A DNA stretch of 64,000 nt, taken from positions 33,593-97,592 of the forward strand of contig JAFQSY010000032.1 in NCBI GenBank assembly GCA_017409265.1, given 5' to 3'. Shown in pieces: positions 26,410 through 34,767 of the stretch (positions within the stretch are counted from its first letter, which is position 1; every line of letters begins with the position of its first letter). A program made the translations under genes and the position numbers. Source of the DNA: Clostridia bacterium (GTDB taxonomy: Bacteria; Bacillota; Clostridia; Oscillospirales; Acutalibacteraceae). The notes under the pieces are model-generated. The model was not told the DNA's origin, ran no database searches, and worked only from the letters and a program-made list of their open reading frames with translations.

Positions 26410-27854
26410 TTTTTATCTCCGGCCTTTTCTGAAAGAATTTCTGCAACAATTTCACGCTCGTCATAGTGAATTTTTCCGCTTGCGAGAATCTGGTAGGTTT
26501 CCTGACCCTTACCTGCAAGAATAACTATATCGCCATCCTTTGCCGAGTCAAGTGCCTTTCTGATTGCGCCTGTACGGTCGCTGTCAACAATGACCTTTGA
26601 GCTGTATTTTCCGACACCTGAAGTAATATCCTCAATTATTGATTCAGGATCCTCGCTTCTGGGATTATCGGAAGTAATAACGGTAATATCCGAAAGTCTT
26701 GTTGCAATTTCGCCCATTATGGGTCTCTTTGTTTTATCTCTGTCTCCCCCGCAGCCAAAAACTGTAATAACCCTGCCCTCAGTTATTTCGCGAACGCAGT
26801 TAAGAACATTTTCAAGTCCGTCGGGTGTGTGTGCATAGTCAATGATAACCGTATAGGGAGTATCTGTAGGTACAATTTCCATTCTTCCCGGAATACCTGC
26901 GCATTCCGCAAGAGCATCAAGCACTTCTTTGAAATCCATTCCGAGTTCAACAAGGCAAACAGCCGCACCCATTGAATTATAAACCGAAAAATTGCCCGGA
27001 ACGCCGAATTTTACTCTGCCGATATTTGCGTTGCTGACAAGTTCATATTTAACGCCCGATGCAGAAATTCTGATATTTTTTGCCGAATAATCGCAGTTGT
27101 TATTATTAACCGAGCAAGTAACAGCTCTGCAATGAGTGCCTTCAACCATTTCCCATGCACTTTCATCGTCAACATTAAGAATTGCGATATCAGAATTTTC
27201 AAAAAGCATGTGTTTTGCCGCTTTATAATTTTCAAAAGTACCGTGGTAATCAAGATGGTCCCTTGTAAGATTTGTAAATATTGCAGCGTTAAAATGAACG
27301 CCGTCAACTCTTCTCTGGTCAAGTGCCTGGGATGAAACCTCCATAACGCAGTATTCGCAACCGCATTCAGCCATTTCACTGAAAAGACCGAAAAGCTCAT
27401 AGCAGTCGGGAGTTGTCAGCACTGCGGGATATTCCTTATCGCCAACGATATTTTTGACCGTTCCGATAAGACCCGTCTTATGACCGAGCTTATCAAGCAC
27501 GGATTTGATTATAAAGCACGAGGTTGTTTTGCCGTTTGTTCCGGTAACACCTATAATCTTCAGTTTTCTTTCGGGATGACCGTAAAAAGCGGCGCAGATT
27601 TTTGCATATGCGCTTCTTGTGTTTTCAACAAGGATCTGATTTTTAAGACCCATGTCCTTCTGCACAACAACAGCCGCCGCTCCGTTTTCAATAGCCTCCG
27701 CCGCCTTTGTATGACCGTCAAAGCGCTTGCCTTCAATGCAGACAAAAATGCAGCCTTCAGTCACCTTTGCAGAGTTATCGGTTATCGCCGTAACTTCTTT
27801 ATTTTCAAAGTCCCCGGTTATGCCGAGATCCCTCAAAATCATATCAAGTACCAT
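26406..27854 (-). CDS. murE: UDP-MurNAc-L-Ala-D-Glu--meso-diaminopimelate ligase MurE
   Basis: The 482-residue Mur ligase adds the third amino acid of the stem peptide. GVTGTNGKTTSCF near 108-120 binds ATP. The DNPRSEDP motif near 400 is the form associated with meso-diaminopimelate rather than lysine, so the wall is probably DAP-type. ATG 27854 follows CGGAGGA by 7 bases; longer in-frame starts would run into the spoVD stop region and have no RBS. Confidence 0.94.
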   Translation of the reverse strand: MVLDMILRDLGITGDFENKEVTAITDNSAKVTEGCIFVCIEGKRFDGHTKAAEAIENGAAAVVVQKDMGLKNQILVENTRSAYAKICAAFYGHPERKLKIIGVTGTNGKTTSCFIIKSVLDKLGHKTGLIGTVKNIVGDKEYPAVLTTPDCYELFGLFSEMAECGCEYCVMEVSSQALDQRRVDGVHFNAAIFTNLTRDHLDYHGTFENYKAAKHMLFENSDIAILNVDDESAWEMVEGTHCRAVTCSVNNNNCDYSAKNIRISASGVKYELVSNANIGRVKFGVPGNFSVYNSMGAAVCLVELGMDFKEVLDALAECAGIPGRMEIVPTDTPYTVIIDYAHTPDGLENVLNCVREITEGRVITVFGCGGDRDKTKRPIMGEIATRLSDITVITSDNPRSEDPESIIEDITSGVGKYSSKVIVDSDRTGAIRKALDSAKDGDIVILAGKGQETYQILASGKIHYDEREIVAEILSEKAGDKK

Positions 27855-27882
27855 CTTTTGTCCTCCGTAAAAACCGTTTGTG

Positions 27883-30171
27883 TTAATCCGCATAATCTCC
27901 GACATCAACGTTGGATTTGAAATAAACCGTTATTGTTTTGCCGTATTCTGCTTCTGTTCCGGGCTCGATGCTCTGGTCATACGAGATAAGCTCGCCTGTG
28001 TTAAGAGCATTGCCCGAAATTTTGATATTAAGTCCTGCCGAGAGAGCATATTTATTAGCCTGCGACACCGTCATCTGTTGAAGGTCAGGCACCGTCACGG
28101 TCAGTCTTTCCGCATCCTTTTCGGTGTAAAGAACAATTATTCCGTTCCGGGGCATTGCCTGGTTATAAGCAGGCATCTGATTGAGAACAGTTTCACCGTT
28201 GCCCACGACCTTAACCTCGAAGCCCTCTCCCTTAAGCATCGCCTTCGCATCGTTTACCGAACTGCCGACAAGATTGGGAGCATTGGTATCAAGGAGTTCA
28301 ATCTCTTTGTCTGTATACTGACGTTCAACGCCCATATATTCAAGAGTTTTTTCAACCACCTGCGCCGCAACGGGAGTACAAATCTGACCGCCGTTAATCT
28401 GACCGACGGGCTCATCAACAAGAATCAGAACCGCAATCTCGGGGTCATCGGCCGGCGCAAAGCAGCCGAAGGATGCAACATATTCGCCAGTTTTACCGAG
28501 CTTCTGCGAAGTGCCTGTTTTGCCTGCTACTCTATAGCCCGCAACATAGGCATTCTTACCCGTACCGCTTGTAACAACAGCTTCCATCATATCGGCAACA
28601 GTTTCTGCAGTCTGCTGTGAAATAACCTGACGCCTTACAACCGGTTGAGTTTCGCTTATAACGTTGCCGTTTTCATCAAGCTGTTTTTCAACTATATAAG
28701 GCGTCATCAGCTTGCCGCCGTTTGCAATGGCGCTGATTGCCGTTATCATCTGAATGGGGGTAACCTGGAATGACTGACCGAAGGAGGAGCTTGAAAGCTC
28801 AACTATACCCATACTCTCGAGCGAGTGATAGTTAACTCCTTTAACCGGCATATTTTCCGCAGGAAGGTCAACACCTGTTTTTTCGGTAAACCCGAAAGCT
28901 TCGAAATATTCAAAGAATTTTTCCTTGCCGAGCTTCTGACCGACAGTTATAAATAAGGGGTTGCAGGAATTCATAAGTCCATGCTTGAGGTCCTGCGTTC
29001 CGTGACCCGTTCTCTTGTGACATTTAATCGTTCTGTCAGAAACCTGAATCTTACCCGTGCAGGTAAACGACATATCTGCGGGAACGGCATTCTCTTCAAG
29101 CGCTGCCGCAGCGGTAACTATTTTGAAAACCGAACCGGGTTCATAGGTATCGCTGACGATAAAGTTTCTCCATCTTGAATAAAGAAGATTGTTGCGAGCC
29201 TTGCTTCTTTCTGCCGAATCTGTATATTCCTCTTCAAGCTGTGCCGATTCCTCTTCGGTAAGATGCTGGGGGTTGTTAAGGTCAAAATTCTGCATGGATG
29301 CCATCGCGAGAATCGCACCCGTATTTACATCCATAACAACGCCGTGAGCGCCGACACCCTTTGAATCCACATAAACTTGCTCAAGCGCATCCTCAAGATA
29401 ACGCTGAACAACCTCATCAAGAGTGAGAACAAGGCTTGTGCCCTGAACTGCATCATAAACCGTTTCAAACTCCTGACTCATAACGTCACTCTTGCCGTTC
29501 TGGGCAGTTATAATTCTGCCGGGTGTTCCGGTAAGAACCGTATCATACTTAAGTTCAACGCCGAGTCTGCCGATATCGTCCGTTCCCGTAAAACCGATAA
29601 CACTCGATGCAAGTGTACCGTAAGGATAGTAACGTTTTACATCGGGGTCTATGCCGACTGCCGAGCTGTAATAAATTCGCTTATCCGTTTCTTCAAGAGC
29701 TCCATCGCCGTTATCTTCAAGAACCCTGTAAGAATAATATTGAGTCAAAAACTCTGCTATTCTTTCTTTTTCTTCAAATTCAATCTGTCGTTTGATAACA
29801 AGATAGGCATATTTATTTTTGTCAGCCTTTTCCTTAATATCCTCAAGTTCAACTCCGGTTATTTCAGAAAGCTTGCGGCAAAGATCATTCTTGAAATCCT
29901 CGTTATCAATTTTGCTCGGTCTGATATACACCTTCCAGACGGATGCACTTTTTGCAAGCACTGTTCCGTTTGTGTCGTATATTATTCCTCTTTCAGCTGA
30001 TATTTCCGTATCATGAAGCTGATTTTCTTCTGCCTGCTGTTTATATTGCTCGCTGTCAATAAGCTGTATTCTTACAAGATTTACAGCCGTTAATCCGAAA
30101 ACAAAAGAAAGAACAGCAAAAACTGCAACCGCTCTTAGAAAGAGCCTTCTTTTAGGCGAAACTTTTTTCAA
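27883..30171 (-). CDS. spoVD: SpoVD-type class B penicillin-binding protein with PASTA domains
   Basis: The 762-residue transpeptidase has a short cytoplasmic N-terminus, one membrane span (about 12-35), a PBP dimerisation domain, and a transpeptidase domain with SVFK (Ser about 347), the SCN triad and KTGTS. Two PASTA modules fill the last 130 residues. The PASTA pair and the dcw position suit SpoVD, which makes spore-cortex peptidoglycan in Bacillus, but with no second division PBP in the cluster it may also serve vegetative division. The start is TTG 30171 with AAGGAGAA five bases upstream. Confidence 0.92.
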   Translation of the reverse strand: MKKVSPKRRLFLRAVAVFAVLSFVFGLTAVNLVRIQLIDSEQYKQQAEENQLHDTEISAERGIIYDTNGTVLAKSASVWKVYIRPSKIDNEDFKNDLCRKLSEITGVELEDIKEKADKNKYAYLVIKRQIEFEEKERIAEFLTQYYSYRVLEDNGDGALEETDKRIYYSSAVGIDPDVKRYYPYGTLASSVIGFTGTDDIGRLGVELKYDTVLTGTPGRIITAQNGKSDVMSQEFETVYDAVQGTSLVLTLDEVVQRYLEDALEQVYVDSKGVGAHGVVMDVNTGAILAMASMQNFDLNNPQHLTEEESAQLEEEYTDSAERSKARNNLLYSRWRNFIVSDTYEPGSVFKIVTAAAALEENAVPADMSFTCTGKIQVSDRTIKCHKRTGHGTQDLKHGLMNSCNPLFITVGQKLGKEKFFEYFEAFGFTEKTGVDLPAENMPVKGVNYHSLESMGIVELSSSSFGQSFQVTPIQMITAISAIANGGKLMTPYIVEKQLDENGNVISETQPVVRRQVISQQTAETVADMMEAVVTSGTGKNAYVAGYRVAGKTGTSQKLGKTGEYVASFGCFAPADDPEIAVLILVDEPVGQINGGQICTPVAAQVVEKTLEYMGVERQYTDKEIELLDTNAPNLVGSSVNDAKAMLKGEGFEVKVVGNGETVLNQMPAYNQAMPRNGIIVLYTEKDAERLTVTVPDLQQMTVSQANKYALSAGLNIKISGNALNTGELISYDQSIEPGTEAEYGKTITVYFKSNVDVGDYAD

Positions 30172-30383
30172 AACCGTTCTCCTTCCATACAAAAACAAAC
30201 AATATTTTGTCTAAAAAAATATACTGTCCCAAAAAGCGGCATGCAAAAGACTAATTCCCGATGAACCAAGCACCGAAAACACTTTTAACACGCCGAAATT
30301 GAGACAGCCTTGACTATAACTTTTCAATTATGTATATGCAGTTTTATGCCGTGCATATGCAGACAAAATCAAGATTAAAGCCG

Positions 30384-30872
30384 TCAACCGTCTGCATTTG
30401 CTTTATATTCAACCGCTTTTCCGTCTGCTACAACCACTCTGTCGCCATCCCTGTTTCCAAAGTAGTGTATCTGATAACGTTCAAGCTTATGCATACCCAA
30501 AACAGAAACCGCATATGCATCAACCTTATCAATCGAAGCGGATGAGTTAAGCTGCATAACAAGCCTCGTATTTTCGCTGCGCGCCTCATTCATCTTTGCT
30601 TCAAGTGCAGCAGCTTCATTCTCGATAAGAACAAGGCTTATCTTTGAAATAAGAACAGCACCGAAAAGAAGAACAAGAGTTACCGAAACAGCAAAAAGCT
30701 TCAGCGCACGGAGGGCGGAAGAAATTGACTCTCTGCGAATTTGAGCTGCTGTTTTTGGTCTCGCCTTTTGGGGCTGGGGCTTTCTTTCAAGTTTAGGTGC
30801 CGATGATGAATTAAGCGCAGGCAAATCATAGAGCGAAAGGTCATAAGCCTCGCTGCGATTGTATTCAGCCAT
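30384..30872 (-). CDS. ftsL: FtsL-like septum protein
   Basis: The 162-residue protein has a long charged N-terminus rich in Lys and Arg, one membrane span near 57-80, and a short extracytoplasmic coiled coil (NEARSENTRLVMQLNSS) typical of FtsL. Sequence conservation in this family is weak; the call relies on topology and its position between rsmH and spoVD. The 212 bases to spoVD are long for this cluster and hold only a repeated word ATATGCAG (near 30334 and 30356). AAAGGAGGA precedes ATG 30872. Confidence 0.8.
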   Translation of the reverse strand: MAEYNRSEAYDLSLYDLPALNSSSAPKLERKPQPQKARPKTAAQIRRESISSALRALKLFAVSVTLVLLFGAVLISKISLVLIENEAAALEAKMNEARSENTRLVMQLNSSASIDKVDAYAVSVLGMHKLERYQIHYFGNRDGDRVVVADGKAVEYKANADG

Positions 30873-30951
30873 GTTTTCTTCCTCCTTCCTTTAAAAATTG
30901 AGCAACAATGTCAAAGTCATCCAAAAGCGCCTGCGGCGCATTTTCTTAAAA

Positions 30952-31884
30952 TTAAAGTTTTTCTGCCGTGCGAAGCCTTGCACTGCGGCTTCTCATGTTG
31001 TCGGAAAGCTCTTTTCCGCTCGGTGAAACAGCTTTGAGCACCTTCGCCTTCGGAGCATTTCCGCAAACGCAAACAGGAAAATTTTTCGGGCATGTGCAGC
31101 CCTTTGCAAGTGATGCAAACTGATGCTTGACAGTCTTATCTTCAAGCGAATGGAAGGTTATTATACTGACCCTTCCGCCCGGCTTGAGGCAATCAAACAT
31201 GTCGGACACCGCATTGCCAAGCCCATCAAGCTCGCCGTTGACATAAATCCTGATAGCCTGAAAAGTTCTTCTGGCAGGATGTCCGTCGCGTTTTGCGGCT
31301 GCAGGCATTGCGGATTTGATGATATCCGAAAGTTCAAACGTCGTTTCAATAGGTTTATCGTCTCTTGCCCTGACGATGGCCCTTGAAATCGACGGAGCGA
31401 ATTTTTCTTCGCCATATTCAAAAATTATTCTCTGAAGCTCGCTTTGCGACAGCGTGTTGACAGCTTGAGCGGCGCTTAACCCTTCAAGACTCATCCGCAT
31501 GTCAAGAGGTGCATCATGGTGGAACGAGAAACCCCTTGAAGGCTCGTCAAGCTGATGTGAGCTGACTCCGAGGTCGGCAAGTATACCGTCAACCTCACTC
31601 ACACCGAGAGAATTAAGAATGTTCTTTATATTAAAGAAATTATTGTGAACAAGAGTTACGCATCCAAAAGGCAAAAGCCTTTCTTTAAGCGTTTCAATTG
31701 CTTGGGGGTCTCTGTCGATTGAAATGAGTCTTCCACCGTTGAGGCGTTTGGCAATTTCTCCCGAATGACCTCCGCCGCCCGAGGTACAGTCAACATAAAT
31801 TCCGTCGGGCTTTATGTTAAGAGATTCTATTGTTTCGTTAAACAAAACGGGGATATGGTGAAATTCGGAGGGCTTACCGTTCAT
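30952..31884 (-). CDS. rsmH: 16S rRNA (cytosine(1402)-N4)-methyltransferase RsmH
   Basis: The 310-residue SAM-dependent enzyme (formerly MraW) methylates C1402 in the ribosomal P site. HIPVLFNETIESL at the N-terminus, DCTSGGGGHS near 33-42, and the late HSLEDKTVKH segment are diagnostic. Its ATG overlaps the mraZ stop by four bases (ATGA). Confidence 0.96.
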   Translation of the reverse strand: MNGKPSEFHHIPVLFNETIESLNIKPDGIYVDCTSGGGGHSGEIAKRLNGGRLISIDRDPQAIETLKERLLPFGCVTLVHNNFFNIKNILNSLGVSEVDGILADLGVSSHQLDEPSRGFSFHHDAPLDMRMSLEGLSAAQAVNTLSQSELQRIIFEYGEEKFAPSISRAIVRARDDKPIETTFELSDIIKSAMPAAAKRDGHPARRTFQAIRIYVNGELDGLGNAVSDMFDCLKPGGRVSIITFHSLEDKTVKHQFASLAKGCTCPKNFPVCVCGNAPKAKVLKAVSPSGKELSDNMRSRSARLRTAEKL

Positions 31885-32336
31885 TCCGACCTCCTGGGAG
31901 CGCTGTAATTAATGCCGCTGAAGAAATCATCGTCATCATCGTCATCGGAATTAATCATTGCCCAATTTTCAGCATTCCAGATTTCAACTCTGTCCATCAT
32001 ACCGACAAAATAAGCTTCATCGGTAAGCTGCGCATACGCTTTGAAATCGTCTTTAATGGAAATTCTGCCCGATTTATCAACAGTAACCTTTTCGAGTCTG
32101 TCGGCAAGCTTTCTCTGTGCCTTCGCTCTCATCATCGGATCATCAAAGGAGTAAATGAAGGCGTAGCTGAAATCCTCCCAGCTTTTTTCCGTAAAAAGCA
32201 TGAGGCAAGGTTCTTTGTGAACGGATTTCATGAGAAACGCCGTTTCCCCTATATCCTTTCTGAAGCAGGTAGGAAGCGCTATTCTGCTGCCCTGATCAAA
32301 TTTTCTCGACTCTTTGCCGGCTAATTGAAGTGACAC
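31881..32336 (-). CDS. mraZ: Transcriptional regulator MraZ
   Basis: The 151-residue protein of the MraZ/SpoVT-AbrB superfamily represses its own dcw operon in characterised bacteria. Two repeats are visible around GSRIALPTCFRKDI and KSGRISIKDDFK. The start is GTG 32336: AGGAGGT (32344-32350) lies 7 bases upstream, and starting further upstream would put coding sequence over the probable operator. The C-terminal tail holds a run of seven Asp residues, unusual for the family. Confidence 0.9.
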   Translation of the reverse strand: MSLQLAGKESRKFDQGSRIALPTCFRKDIGETAFLMKSVHKEPCLMLFTEKSWEDFSYAFIYSFDDPMMRAKAQRKLADRLEKVTVDKSGRISIKDDFKAYAQLTDEAYFVGMMDRVEIWNAENWAMINSDDDDDDDFFSGINYSAPRRSE

Positions 32337-32377
32337 AGCTCCTACCTCCTTTCTCTTTAAGTCCCCTTTGGTCTGCA

Positions 32378-32397
32378 TTTTCACCCAAATTCACCCT
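32378..32397 (-). promoter_or_regulatory. Probable MraZ operator (two GGGTG boxes)
   Basis: On the minus strand two ten-base units, AGGGTGAATT and TGGGTGAAAA, stand in direct tandem just after the predicted transcription start. Direct TGGG/GGTG-type boxes with 10-base spacing are the known binding pattern of MraZ; assignment here is by position and pattern. Confidence 0.65.
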
Positions 32398-32409
32398 AAT
32401 GACTCCTAT

Positions 32410-32438
32410 ATTATAAAGCCTATCTCCATTAAAAGCAA
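32410..32438 (-). promoter_or_regulatory. Sigma-A promoter of the dcw operon
   Basis: TTGCTT (32433-32438), a 17-base spacer and TATAAT (32410-32415) on the minus strand, about 75 bases before mraZ. Confidence 0.8.
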
Positions 32439-32525
32439 GTGTTTTTAATAAATTTTTTTGAGAAATTCAAAATATTTTTCACAAAATTGTATCAAGAACA
32501 AAAATGCGGCACAACATGTAGATAG

Positions 32526-32556
32526 ACAAAAATCCGACCGTCGTAAAACAGTCGGA
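32526..32556 (-). terminator. Terminator after gpr
   Basis: A 6-bp core stem TCCGAC/GTCGGA (32533-32538 with 32551-32556) followed on the minus strand by TTTTT. It separates gpr from the dcw promoter. Confidence 0.65.
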
Positions 32557-32567
32557 AACCTTCGTTA

Positions 32568-33440
32568 TTATGCAGTTAAAATCACCATATCCTCGGGGCT
32601 TATTTCAGGCTGAAGAGCACAGTTAAGAGCAAGTGATGTAAGCTTTGCCGCTCTTTCAATCATAAGATCAACTTCTCTTGGAGTTACCATCATATCCATA
32701 GACTTTTCGGGCAGCGATTTTTTATCAATTTCATCTCCCGCAAAATCAAGAATAAGTGTTGCCGCATCAACAACAGTCGGTACTCCGATTGAAATTACGG
32801 GCACACCGATTGTTCTCTCACTTATTTCCTGCCTTGCATTTCCCACACCCGACCCCGGCACAATTCCCGTGTTGCACATCTGAACGGTTGTTCCGAGTCT
32901 TTCGGCATTTCTCGCAGCAAGGGCATCAACAGTTATAACAGCATCCGGCTTAAGCATCTGAACGATTCCGCGTATCACTTCTCCCGATTCAGCACCTGTT
33001 TCCCCGAGAACACCTGTCGAAAAAGCGCTGACACATCTCAAATTGGAAAAGCCGGTTGCTTTGAGCAATTCACCTGTTATGTGACGGGTAGCAAATATCA
33101 TCGACGCACATTTCGGTCCGAGAGCGTCGGGAGTTATTTTCATGTTTCCCAGTCCCGCAACAAGAATGCTCCCTTTTTCGGGCAGCATACGTCTTATTTC
33201 TTCGGTTACGGTTTCAAGACTTTCATCAATAAATTGCGCATGCTTCGCAAAAGGAGTCACTTCAACCGTAACATATTTCCCGACTGGCTTGCCCACGGTT
33301 TCGGCACCGCGTTCATTCAGAACCTCTATTCGGGTTACCTTTGCACTCTTCGCTTCAAAGCTTTCAATCTCTATTCCTTCAAGCTGTTTTTTTTCTAAAA
33401 TTTCGCATCTTTCAAGCGCTAAATCCGTTCTGAAATTCAT
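32568..33440 (-). CDS. gpr: Germination protease GPR
   Basis: The 290-residue aspartic-type spore protease degrades small acid-soluble proteins at germination; it is made as a zymogen and loses a short N-terminal propeptide. FRTDLALE at the start, VAGLGNMKITPDALGP near 93-109, and PGSGVGNARQEIS near 200 are conserved. ATG 33440 (GAGGA upstream) gives the standard N-terminus. With spoVAE it shows that the organism is, or descends from, a sporeformer. Confidence 0.94.
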   Translation of the reverse strand: MNFRTDLALERCEILEKKQLEGIEIESFEAKSAKVTRIEVLNERGAETVGKPVGKYVTVEVTPFAKHAQFIDESLETVTEEIRRMLPEKGSILVAGLGNMKITPDALGPKCASMIFATRHITGELLKATGFSNLRCVSAFSTGVLGETGAESGEVIRGIVQMLKPDAVITVDALAARNAERLGTTVQMCNTGIVPGSGVGNARQEISERTIGVPVISIGVPTVVDAATLILDFAGDEIDKKSLPEKSMDMMVTPREVDLMIERAAKLTSLALNCALQPEISPEDMVILTA

Positions 33441-33520
33441 AATTTCATTTTCCTCTTGATTTTTTCTGAAATATTTAGTATTATTAATTGCAAAAGTTTG
33501 AAACATTTTTCAAAAAAATC

Positions 33521-33549
33521 TTGCATTTATCAGAAAAATGTGTTATCAT
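33521..33549 (+). promoter_or_regulatory. Sigma-A promoter of rpsT
   Basis: TTGCAT (33521-33526), a 17-base spacer and TATCAT (33544-33549), 31 bases before the rpsT start. Confidence 0.65.
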
Positions 33550-33579
33550 AATCACCTGTATGAAGAAGGAGGTGTCGTT

Positions 33580-33831
33580 ATGCCTAATATTAAGTCAGCT
33601 AAAAAGAGAGTTCTTGTTAACAAGACCAGAGCTGCAAGAAACAAATCACGCAACACAGCTCTCAAAACTGCTATCAAAAAGGCTCATGCAGCCGTTGAAG
33701 CAAATGCTCCCGAAGCAAACGCCCTTGTTAAAGAGGCTATCAAAAAGGTTGATCAGGCCGCTGCAAAGGGTCTTATCCACAAGAACAATGCTGCTCACAA
33801 GAAGTCAGCTCTTGCACAGCTTATAAAATAA
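33580..33831 (+). CDS. rpsT: 30S ribosomal protein S20
   Basis: The 83-residue, Lys/Ala-rich protein starts PNIKSAKKR and binds 16S rRNA early in 30S assembly. ATG 33580 follows AAGGAGGTG by 5 bases; upstream in-frame codons overlap the RBS and are excluded. It is a single gene divergent from gpr. A possible weak terminator, two near-palindromic GACCG(T/C)GGTT words, lies at 33858-33892. Confidence 0.96.
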   Translation: MPNIKSAKKRVLVNKTRAARNKSRNTALKTAIKKAHAAVEANAPEANALVKEAIKKVDQAAAKGLIHKNNAAHKKSALAQLIK

Positions 33832-33900
33832 GCGTGCGAAATTAAAAAACGCAAAAATGACCGTGGTTGTAAATTTTTTATGACCGCGGTTATTAAATTA

Positions 33901-33929
33901 TTGACAATTTAAGACAGTTAAGATATAAT
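33901..33929 (+). promoter_or_regulatory. Consensus sigma-A promoter of the 51-residue peptide gene
   Basis: Perfect TTGACA (33901-33906), 17 bases, perfect TATAAT (33924-33929). It is among the best promoters in the window. Confidence 0.88.
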
Positions 33930-33966
33930 TATTTCAACAGAATTTTTCTCAGGAGGTTAATCAAAA

Positions 33967-34122
33967 ATGAAGAAGGCTCTTAAGGTTATCGGCATTATCG
34001 TTGCTATCGCAGGCGCTGCAGCTGCTGTTTACTTTGCAATTAAAAAGTATCTCGATAAAAAGAACGCAGTTGCTGACTGTGAAGAAAACTACGTTTCATG
34101 CTCCTGCTGCGAAGAAGCATAA
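33967..34122 (+). CDS. Small single-span membrane peptide with Cys-rich tail
   Basis: A 51-residue reading frame: a short basic start (MKKALK), a 20-residue Ala/Ile/Val-rich span (about 7-25), a basic stretch, then an acidic tail with four cysteines (DC, SCSCC). AGGAGG lies 10 bases before ATG 33967, a consensus promoter precedes it and a clear terminator (34140-34166) follows, so it is a complete single-gene unit. I do not recognise the family. The Cys cluster could bind a metal or be modified. Confidence 0.75.
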   Translation: MKKALKVIGIIVAIAGAAAAVYFAIKKYLDKKNAVADCEENYVSCSCCEEA

Positions 34123-34139
34123 TTAAAGATTTGAATTTA

Positions 34140-34166
34140 CCCTCGCTTTCCGGCGAGGGCTTTTTC
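34140..34166 (+). terminator. Terminator of the small membrane peptide gene
   Basis: A 7-bp GC-rich stem (34140-34146 with 34153-34159) followed by CTTTTTC. Confidence 0.85.
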
Positions 34167-34207
34167 TTTTCAATTTCTAAAAAATTATTAAATTCTTCTG
34201 TCTTTGG

Positions 34208-34235
34208 TTGACAAAAGGTAAATTATCTATATTAT
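34208..34235 (+). promoter_or_regulatory. Possible promoter antisense to spoVAE
   Basis: TTGACA (34208-34213), 16 bases, TATTAT (34230-34235) on the plus strand. No plus-strand gene follows until the ACP gene at 34768, so transcription would run antisense through spoVAE. Confidence 0.4.
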
Positions 34236-34250
34236 ATTAATACGGATAGG

Positions 34251-34616
34251 TTATTTCTCTTTCGGCTTCGCAACAAGCGATGCGATTAATCCGCAGAGAA
34301 TTGCAGCTGTAACACCGCCTGATGCCGCAGTAAATGCACCTGTCAGGATTCCTCTCACGCCTTGCTCGGCAATTGCTTTTTCAATTCCTTTTGCCATCAA
34401 ATATCCAAAGCCCGTGAGCGGAACGGTTGCGCCTGCCCCCGCCCATTCGGCAAGCGGCTCATAAACTCCGATTGCCGTAAGCGCAACGCCCAAAACAACA
34501 AAGGCGACAAGTATTCTTCCCGGAGTAAGCTTGGTTAAGTCAATAAGAATCTGACCTATGAGGCAAATCCCGCCGCCGACCGCAAACGCTTTCAGCAAAT
34601 CATAAAATATTTCCAT
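34251..34616 (-). CDS. spoVAE: Stage V sporulation protein AE
   Basis: The 121-residue membrane protein has about four spans and the SpoVAE/SpoVAC-type pattern AFAVGGGICLIGQILID, LTPGRILVAFVV and GFGYLMAKGIEKA. SpoVA proteins form the channel that moves dipicolinic acid into the forespore and out at germination. ATG 34616 is used because AAAGGAG lies 8 bases upstream; an in-frame GTG at 34622 is too close. The gene stands alone; spoVAC and spoVAD, usually adjacent, are not in the window. Confidence 0.88.
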   Translation of the reverse strand: MEIFYDLLKAFAVGGGICLIGQILIDLTKLTPGRILVAFVVLGVALTAIGVYEPLAEWAGAGATVPLTGFGYLMAKGIEKAIAEQGVRGILTGAFTAASGGVTAAILCGLIASLVAKPKEK

Positions 34617-34636
34617 AGTCACCGCTCCTTTGATAG

Positions 34637-34665
34637 TATTATCGGTGATCTTTCGGCGGATATTC
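34637..34665 (-). promoter_or_regulatory. Probable sigma-G-type promoter of spoVAE
   Basis: On the minus strand GAATA (34661-34665), 17 bases, GATAATA (34637-34643). This fits the sigma-G consensus gHATR-17/18-CATnHTA with one mismatch, as expected for a forespore gene. Confidence 0.55.
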
Positions 34666-34685
34666 GCGAATTTACAAAATAACTA

Positions 34686-34714
34686 TTGACAAAACCGTTA
34701 CAAAACAATAATAT
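34686..34714 (+). promoter_or_regulatory. Sigma-A promoter of the acyl carrier protein gene
   Basis: TTGACA (34686-34691), 17 bases, TAATAT (34709-34714). The leader then opens with a small hairpin, GTTTCC/GGAAAC (34726-34741), close to the likely 5' end. Confidence 0.75.
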
Positions 34715-34767
34715 TTATATTGTAGGTTTCCGGGGGGAAACAAACATATTTTAAAGGAGATTAAGAC

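Noticed and set aside
27880-30000. Two long plus-strand frames opposite spoVD
   Set aside because: Both lie wholly inside the transpeptidase gene, start without RBS, and show no recognisable protein pattern.
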